DNA from: Stromatinia cepivora
Taxonomy: Eukaryota; Ascomycota; Leotiomycetes; Helotiales; Sclerotiniaceae
Assembly (NCBI GenBank): GCA_014898415.1
Contig: RCTD01000003.1
Location: 1,426,001-1,490,000, forward strand
Reading direction: 5' to 3'
Length of the DNA stretch: 64,000 nt
Every line of letters starts with the position of its first letter. The stretch's first letter is position 1. The notes beneath the pieces were generated by a model. The model was not told where the DNA came from. It saw only the letters and a list, made by a program, of their open reading frames with translations, and searched no databases. Of the stretch, positions 56,332 through 64,000 are shown one piece after another. The position numbers and the translations under genes were made by a program.

Positions 56332-59300
56332 TTAATATGTGCCGCGAATCTTAGCATAAAGTTCCGTGTCCAGAAAGTTGTAGTGAGTGTCCAGTTCACA
56401 GAAGGGATGCTGGGTAAGGAGGGTCTCGGCTGTCGGACGTTCGCTGGGAATACTATATAATAGCGTCAGTAAAAAGGTAGATTATTGGGCAAGAGTAGAC
56501 ACATACATAGTCCAGCAGTCCATCATGAAACCTAAAGCCCCAGGGCTGATGGCCTGAGCAACATCATCCGGAATCGGTGGCGCCTCACTTAAACTTCCCA
56601 GTTTGTAGATAGCGCCTACAGTTTCCTCCTTGGCCCAAGGTCGTTTCCCACCCAACATTTCTAGGACAACGCAGCCAAGTGACCAAATATCGACCTTTGC
56701 CGAATATCCCTCGCCTTGTGATCGAACGACTTCAGGAGCCATCCAGAACACGGATCCCTGCATGTTATTGGACGCATCATTACCATAGATGTTGTCTGAC
56801 TTCTTTGAGATACCAAAATCAGAGATTTTGCACGTGCCATCCACATCGAGTAAGATGTTATCGGCTTTGAGATCGCGATGAAGGATACCTTCCCGATGAA
56901 GATATGCTAATCCGTCTAAAGTTTGGCGAGTTAATGAGCTGACCACAGTTTCTTCGAATTTGCCATGCTTTCGAAGACAACCTCCTACACTACCACCAGA
57001 AATATATTCCAAAAAGATACTGATGGACATCTCGCCTCTCTCGCAACCAAGATATTGCACAATATTAGCATGATCAAGATGTTGCATAGTATCAATTTCT
57101 TGATCTAATGCAGCTACCATCTCACGAATCTTTTCTTTGTCATTTCCAGCAGCTTTAGGATTGACTTCAACCTGCTTGACTGCCAAAAACTCTCCAGTTG
57201 TAGCATTCATACCTAGGTAAACACGACCATATGTACCCTTTCCAATAAGCTGACCTTTGAACCACCGAAAGGTAGCTTGTCGTTTAGGTATTGTGTCTTG
57301 TGGGATCTGAGGAATGAGTAGGCTACCACGCTGCGGTTTGATTTGCACAATGTTAGCACCAAACATCTTGGTACTTTTTCGGCGCTGGATCGTGCTTGAA
57401 GTCTTGTCGCCTTTTTCAGGGGCAACCGTAGCTGAGGTATAACGTTTATTTGCTTCGTGCGCTCCTCTTGCCACTTCACGGATTGACTTCATTCGGCCTA
57501 AACCACCAGAGCGCCGAATAGTGCGTTGCGCAACACCCTGCATTGAGCCTGGTCTTTCAAGTGCCTTTAGGGTCGATTCATCTGACCCAAGAGTGTCTCC
57601 ATCGCCGTACATGCTTGTTCCAGGTGTAGAAAGCATAGAAGATCCAGTGACTGACAATGAAGACATGGAAGGTGTTGTAGCTGTAGCTGACTCCACTGTG
57701 TCTTGTTCTGCGATAGGAGAAACTGGTGGGGAACCACCGACACCCTCGTCCATTATCGGTTGATCTACATTGAGATTAGGGAAAAAGTCCTCGAGATTCT
57801 TAAGGATATTCTCCTCGGGAGGTCTGGGAGCCCAGGTATCGGTTCGCGCAAAAGATCGTCTACGGAGCACTTTTGCCTCTTTCTCCTCTTCAGTTTCTTC
57901 AACGGTCCGCTCGCTTTCGTCTCTGCGTTGATTGTCAAAATCAGGAAGTTTTGGAAGGCTGGATGAGGATGAGCTATCCTGTTGAGGTGAGCCCCATGAT
58001 ACAGAAAGGCCCTTCTTGGATCTTGAGGTCTTGACAGTCAAACTTGGTCGCTTGGAGATGCCGGAAGAATTATCTCCACTGCTGCTCTCCTTGGCTTTCT
58101 GCGTCTTTTGTATTGGTATACTAAATAGACCGGAGTCGGAGTCGGAGTCGGAGTCCTCTTGCTCTACTTGCTGGGGAGGTTTATCAAAAACAACGCTTGC
58201 CTCGGTGAAATCAAGGTTGGGACCATAAGATTTCCTATTTCCAGGAACTGTGAGTTCAGATATATGAGCACTGTTTGGACTAATATCACGAGAAGGACCT
58301 CTTCGAATTTCTTCCTCCTTCATTCTAGCTATTGCAGCCGTACCAGGATCTGTCAAAGATATAGCAATGCTCGCCGATAAGCTTTCTTCCTCCCCAGTAT
58401 AATCAGGGATAATGAATGGTGTATCACCTTTGCCCCAGGTGATGCTGCCTGGAGTGCCACTCGATTTAGGGCTGCTCCTACCAGATCCAGTGTTCCCGTG
58501 ATCGACCATCGACATAGCATTTTTGCCATGATTTTCCGAGCCGTCGATCGGAGGCGACTTTTTGGCTGGGGTCACAGTGCTTGTTGGATGGCCCAATGTT
58601 GAAAACCCCTTGCCCATAACGAAGAGAGCAGCGCCGATACCTCCTGGAGTTATAGGTGAAGCTGGAACTGGCTTCCGTTTAGTGCTAGATCCTTCCAAAG
58701 AGTCACTTCCGGATAAATGTTTGCCTTCGCTATCGACATTGCTATACGATAAAAGAACTTGCTGGCCAGTTTTCTTGCTCAAAGAGTTGGCTTTAATCAA
58801 GGTAGCTGACTCTCCCGGGACTGGTGGGGCCTTTCTTTGGGGGAAAAGAATATCCGGCTTTTTATCTTCGAAAGGCGAGAGTCGTGGCTGGTCAAAATCA
58901 ACATTACGACCAACAATGCCCACAGGACCATCCGCAGAGGTTGGTGTTCCTTTGTTTGCCTTCTTTTTGGCTAGGTATTCTTTCTGTCTTCGGTCCATTT
59001 CGGCTTTGTGTTCTGCTGATGCCATTGCTATAAATGCTTGTCTATCAGCTTCCGGTATCTCTCTCTCCCCAAGGTGTGACGCTCTATACGCCATTAGGCG
59101 CTCTCTTAGTGCATCTGGTGCTTCGGTTATGGGCACAGATTGTTCTTTTTGTGGTGCAGTTCCGCCTTTGATAGTGTTCTGCCGTGAAGTAGGCGGGGAC
59201 GAGCTAGATCGTCTTCTATTTCCATTGAGTTGCGCATAAGCTTCTTCATCGAGAGGCACCGTTGGTGGTAGGCTAGGAGAAAGTCCACCCAGTTTGGTAG

Positions 59301-61971
59301 TAAAGTTCACACCAGGACCAACGGGGTGTGAGGCAGGAAGCGATATTGCGGAATTCGCCGGGCCCCTTACAAAAAATTTGAGGTTACCAGACTGATCAGC
59401 TTTGGTCTTTTTGCAAAGCAGAAGTTTATGATCATCTAGCGCTTCTTCATGCTCCATTTTACCTAGCTCAGTGAGATAAATTTGTGTATATTCTGAGTCA
59501 TGAATGCCTAAGTTCGAGCAAATAGTAGCCTTGAGATCCTGAGCGTTGTCGATTTCCGTGAGATCGCACATGCGGAAGTTCCAGCCGTCTGTAGTAGCTA
59601 GTACATAGCTTCTTCCTGTAGCTCGTACACCCCGATATCCGGCTTTGTGAGCAAATTTATCATACTCTGACGCCGAGAATGTGGACAAAGGTCGATCCAG
59701 AGAAGTTTCGCTGGAGTTGCTAATCTTACCATTACCCAAGAAAGGTGCAGCTTTAAAGCCAAGGGATGGGCTGGTGGGAGAATCAAGATTCTGGTCTTCT
59801 GGTGATGGAGCTAACCCGTCTTCTTTCCCTCGTCGCTTCCTCCAGTGACTAAGGAACCCTTTCGATTCTTTTGCGGAATTGGGTTGTTCTGAGCTTGCCG
59901 AACGCTCGCCATCCATGGGAGAAGGGCGCGACACATCGACACCATGTCTTCGAGTATCCTGGGTTCTTACGAGGTTGAGTTCGCCTACTGCTCCCCCCAT
60001 TCCACCTCTGAGTGCTTGGCTAGCACCCGATGGTACTCCAGATCCGTAAATTGCTTGACTGGAAGAAATGGAATCGGTACTGTTGCTTGATCGATGGCCA
60101 AAAACGGCGCTGCGAGGCGAGGCGGATAAATTTTGCCCAACCGGCGTGTGAAGCGTTGCATGTGTCCCAGCAGGACTACCGCTCTTCGGGCTTCCATCTA
60201 GACGAAGAGGCTGCGGCTTGAAAGTGCCTTCGTTCAGTTCATTACTGGCGCTCGGGCTATGCCGCCGGGTGCCTTCATTATCAATGTTCTTCAAAACACT
60301 TCGATGAGCATTTCGGCTATTACTGAAATCGTTTTCTTCTGCAGTATTAATATTGCTCAAAATAGGCATAGTGGTACTTCTTCCCGAAAGCCTTCTCGTT
60401 CCTAAAATTTGTCCAGAACTTGTAAACATCTGTTTCCCCGGGCTATTATCATCGCCATTGGCTGTGTTCGGTGTAGATAAAGAGACTCCATTTCCGCGGC
60501 TAAGATGGAGCGAGTTATCCATAGTGCCCTCCGTACTGGCACTTGCAATAAGATTGGCTGCAGATGATTGCCGTCGAATTTGCGACGACTTAGTGCCTTC
60601 TATACTTTTCCCAGTCACAATAGCCTTGATCAAACGTCGCATTCTTTTCCCCTCTTCGCGCTCCCTAGCTTGATCCCAGCCAGTTCCACTACTCGAGCAC
60701 TCCTTTGCCAGCCGTGGATATACTTGCTGATGCATCATCCCGAAATTACCTCTACCACCATGAACACTGCCTAGTTCGAGAAACACGGAGCCATATATAT
60801 TCAATGCTTTAAAAGTTTCTTGCCAATCATTCGAAAAGTGATTGTTGGCCAGCCACAACAAAACGCGATTCATGGACCATTGGGAACCCGCATCGTTCGG
60901 TGAAATTGGTGCGTTCGCATTATTACCGGCCGCATGTTGGTGTGAATTGTTTGATGTTGCTGTCAAGCCTCTATTGGTGGCCGAAGACAATTGTGGATTC
61001 ATTAAAGTTGCTGTAGGGGGGCCTGGAGAATCATATTCCGGGAGATGGATATTATTAAACCGGTGGGGTGTCTGTGGCGGATATGATCGATCCTTATAAT
61101 AACTACTATCATCTAATGGTGTTCCCCTTGAGCTATCCGAGACGGCAGAAAAGTCTGCACTATCCTTAAAGCTCTCTTGACTACTCCATCCCAAAGCAGG
61201 TATCCCAACACCAGGTCCAAATGACTCTCCGCGCGGTATATATGTTGCTGACATCTGCTCACAATTTGATTGAGGCTGGCCTACCGATAACGCTGCAGGT
61301 TGATGGTGCTGACCGGGATTGTAGGCATGGTATTGGCTTGTGCCTGGGGGATTTGCTGGCGGCCCAGGGTATGATCTATTGTTATTGACTAGCCAAGTTT
61401 GCTGTGATTGCTGCCAGCTAGTTGTGGGTAGAGGTGGTGGACCAGGTAGATGTGGAGGAGGTAGGTGTGGAGGATTCCGAGGCGGCGGTGGAGGTAGATT
61501 GTTCACGTTCAGCTGGTTCACATGCGGTTGAGATGGAGGGGACATGGGATGTGGAGGTGGAGGTGGAATTGGGACCCCATATTGCCTTTGGTCGCCGCTC
61601 GACGGGTATCTTCCTGGTTGATACATTGAAGGATCTGGGCCGGATTGCGTCGAATGTTGAGAATAGGTGGCAGGCGAATAGACAGAAGGGGGTGGTAGAT
61701 TCGTCGCCGCAGAATGAGCTCTGGGTCGCGAGGGTGAGCTTGACGCAACAATTGTAGGATACGATGAACCTGATCCGTAGGCCGTAGGTATAAGAAGACT
61801 TGCAGAACTACTCACTGCGTAAGTTGGAACGTTGTTGAGAAGTAAAAGACGTTCAGGAACTGTAAGCTCCGCTTTCGAGGGTTTCTTTCGAGGTGAGGCC
61901 TGCACAGCGCGACTTGATTCCAAAAGGCTTGTATTTGATCTTGTAGAAGAGCTTCGAGGGCGCTGGTTCAT
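56332..61971 (-). CDS. BCK1: MAP kinase kinase kinase of the cell wall integrity pathway (BCK1)
   Basis: Minus-strand exons 61971-56507 and 56452-56332 give 1861 aa. The start ATG at 61971 begins MNQRPRSSS. The N-terminus is Pro-rich (polyproline around 130-200). A SAM-like helical block lies at about 365-455 (WSMNRVLLWLANNHFSNDW) and a Ras-association/ubiquitin-like block at about 785-870 (RSYVLATTDGWNFRMCDLTEI). A long disordered Ser-rich linker leads to the kinase at about 1570-1840. There the glycine loop is GKGTYGRVYLG and the catalytic loop HRDLKADN; DFG (SDFGIS) and APE (MAPEVV) are also present. The last short exon completes the C-lobe (IIPSERPTAETLL). Bck1 acts between Pkc1 and the Mkk1/2 and Slt2 kinases. 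One 54-bp intron near the 3' end. Confidence 0.95.
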
Positions 61972-63719
61972 GGTCGCCTGCGCATGTTTAGATTAGTTCG
62001 GGCGAGTCCAAAGAGATTGGAAAATCGCAACGCTGGCCTTTGTCCGGAATGTATCAATCTCGCAAAGATAACCAACCAAGGTACGACGGGTATAGGCGCC
62101 GAGAGTTGTCGCAAATTCGAGGACTAGATTAAAAACAATATAATCTTTGGGGGAAAAGGAATCTTAAATCAATGCAAAAATGGAGTACTAAAAATCATGT
62201 AAATGTAAAGAATTTCTATAGATGGCAGATATGGTTGAAATAGATGCTATGTATTTTTTTTTATGGGTTAAAGACAATTCTAGGATTTGATTGTATTGTA
62301 CGAAGTACATAGGGATTTTCTAAACAACGCTAAAGATTTCGGGCTCCTAGAAAAAGGTTAAGTACCGGACAATCATTCAATTACCCCCCGCTTGGGTGGT
62401 TTTTCCTATCATTTAGGTGCTTCAGCCACAGTTCATTCATACTAACTTTAAGTAATCCACAACTTCTTTGTTTCTATACGGAGCAGGGCAAGACAAAGAT
62501 AACTTTATAACTTTATTATGGAGGCTTGAGGTGAGGTGGTAAAGTATGAGAGTATCGTATTCTAGCTCTAACCGAACACTAACAAAAGACTTTATGAGGA
62601 AGAGATTTCCTATTATAAATAGGTAAACGGGTATATTCCCTTATTCAAATAGTCATTCAACAGATTAATATTATATATAGTATATGTAGGGTAGGTTGTA
62701 ATCTCGCTTTACCTCCTACCTCCTACCTCCTACCTCCTGCCTCCTACCTCCTACCTCCTGCCTCCCTCCTACCATCTACTATCTACCATCTACCTCCTGC
62801 CTTCCACCTCCTTATTCACCCACGAAAATGTGTCGGTAGGACCAAAAAAGGCACACGAGATAGATACAGCTTATATTCTATCTCCCGGATCTGCCTATCA
62901 ACCATCCTTTTACGACTTCGGGAGGATCTTATTAAAAGGAGGTATCGGTAGTTCAATCACTTAAGTAACGTTATCTCACCCCCGACCACCGCAACATAAC
63001 ATTCATTCATTAGGTATGCTACACAAGAAAAACTTCGACTTCTCGTTGTTTGAACATGTTATTGTTGGCTCATCCAATTTCCTTTCCGACCAACAGCGGA
63101 ACTCGGAAAACCCTCAAGGCACGAAGCTTAAATCTTAAATCGAGTACAAACTACACCCAATATCAGCACACTAATAAATATCCATCTCGGCCTATTTACC
63201 CACTTTCCCCTCTAAGTTTCTACCTCTAGGATGCAATGCATTGTCACACAATCCTCTTGCTATAGGTAAATCGAAAACATTCTGAACTTTCTAAATCCTT
63301 GCTATCTCCATGAGACCACTTTCCAACAACCTCATTTTTTCAACACATCCAGTCGTTTGCACGCAACATTCATGTGCGGATCTCTATAATCAAGATTTGT
63401 ATGGTGAATGAATGTATGTGGCTGACTTAATAAGCCATGGTGGAGTTAAATCATGCCTTGCAGCTCTAAAGAACTCATTACAACGTCATTTTTGGTGGGG
63501 TGATTTGATGGGTGATGTCGGTATCGGTATCGACGGCAGAAACGGCTGTCCATGGAAAGTTATAAAGACTGAAGAATTTACTTTCCGGTTTCGTATTTCG
63601 TTTCTGAACTCAGTCGCTTTCTTTTCACATAATACCATTTATCAAGAATAATTCAAATATTCAAAGCTCCGCATACCTCACAATTACCACTTCCTGCAAC
63701 CCCGCCATTGTCAATCAAC
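61972..63719. promoter_or_regulatory. Long divergent region between BCK1 and pyruvate decarboxylase
   Basis: 1.75 kb without a supportable gene. Contains a CT-rich heptamer array (62,708-62,800) and pyrimidine-rich tracts close to the pyruvate decarboxylase start, as is common ahead of highly expressed glycolytic genes. The small + frame at 63412-63651 is unrecognised. Confidence 0.5.
62708..62800. repeat. Heptanucleotide microsatellite (CCTCCTA)n
   Basis: About a dozen near-perfect CTACCTC / CTGCCTC units in tandem, decaying into CTACCATCTA at the right end. Purely visible in sequence. Confidence 0.9.
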
Positions 63720-64000
63720 ATGGTAGATCTCAGAACTGAATCTCTCAAATCCCCAGTGGATATCGCTGAATATCTTTTTACGAGATTGAAGCAAATTGGA
63801 ATCGACTCTATTCATGGTTTACCAGGAGATTACAACCTAGTTGCTCTTGACTACATTCCTAAACTTGGATTGAAATGGGTTGGTAACTGCAACGAGTTGA
63901 ATGCAGGTTAGTTTTTGTCCATCAGCTAACATTTCATACCTAACGACCATCTTTTGAAGGATATGCTGCCGATGGCTACGCTCGAGTGAAAGGAATTTCC
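63720..64000 (+). CDS. PDC1: Pyruvate decarboxylase, 5' part (runs off the window)
   Basis: Exons 63720-63906 and 63960 to beyond 64000. The visible 76 residues contain the thiamine-diphosphate-enzyme start ([25 protein letters not shown]) and [20 protein letters not shown]. Its [13 protein letters not shown] block holds the Glu that activates the cofactor. The enzyme decarboxylates pyruvate to acetaldehyde in the cytosol, the first step of ethanol fermentation. The 53-bp intron splits the Gly codon of NAGYAADG. ATG 63720 has the context CAACATGG. Related decarboxylases (indole-pyruvate, phenylpyruvate) share this start, so the exact substrate is not proven from this fragment. Confidence 0.9.

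Noticed and set aside
63412..63651. 79-codon frame upstream of pyruvate decarboxylase
   Set aside because: No recognisable domain; lies in the promoter or leader of PDC.

Overview
The window looks like a filamentous ascomycete (Pezizomycotina) chromosome. Short GT-AG introns of about 46-110 bp interrupt conserved single-copy fungal genes, and one isochore carries the signature of repeat-induced point mutation (RIP). Helotiales/Leotiomycetes is my best guess at the lineage; that is an impression, not something I computed.

Region 1 (1 to about 21,650) is an extremely AT-rich, gene-free island of nested, RIP-degraded LTR retrotransposons. A Ty1/copia element (2958-8433, paired 166-bp LTRs, 5-bp target duplication) sits inside the reverse transcriptase of a Ty3/gypsy chromovirus. 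That chromovirus runs from off the left edge to its 3' LTR end at 11434, and is itself inserted in the LTR of a small non-autonomous LTR element (about 11435-13530). A second copy of the small element lies in inverse orientation at 18603-21102 with its own target duplication. Between the two copies are a second gypsy pol remnant (about 13,560-16,330), a solo LTR (16833-17141) and a tRNA-like scrap.

Region 2 (21,650-38,900) is ordinary gene-rich DNA: a zinc metalloprotease with a jacalin-like lectin tail (YIL108W-like), phosphatidylserine synthase, GAR1, cytosolic threonyl-tRNA synthetase and a SLM1/SLM2-type PH protein containing an 8-nt microexon.

Region 3 (38,900-47,150) is an accessory block: an FAD-linked oxidoreductase pseudogene, an intact short-chain dehydrogenase with a GC-AG intron, a 3beta-HSD/Erg26-like reductase with a frameshift and a cytochrome P450 with a frameshift. 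Together they look like a decaying specialised-metabolism cluster. A lone 386-aa ORF with possible ADP-ribosyltransferase-like motifs follows at 48.1-49.3 kb.

Region 4 (50,400-64,000) returns to conserved genes: LDB17/SPIN90, ER co-chaperone DNJ1 (TPR + J domain), a HAUS1-like augmin subunit, the cell-wall-integrity MAPKKK BCK1 and the 5' end of pyruvate decarboxylase. SLM1, LDB17 and BCK1 all bear on cortical actin, plasma membrane and cell-wall stress, but nothing here shows they are co-regulated.

All exon joins were deduced by eye from frame, splice consensus and remembered family sequence patterns. No database search was run.
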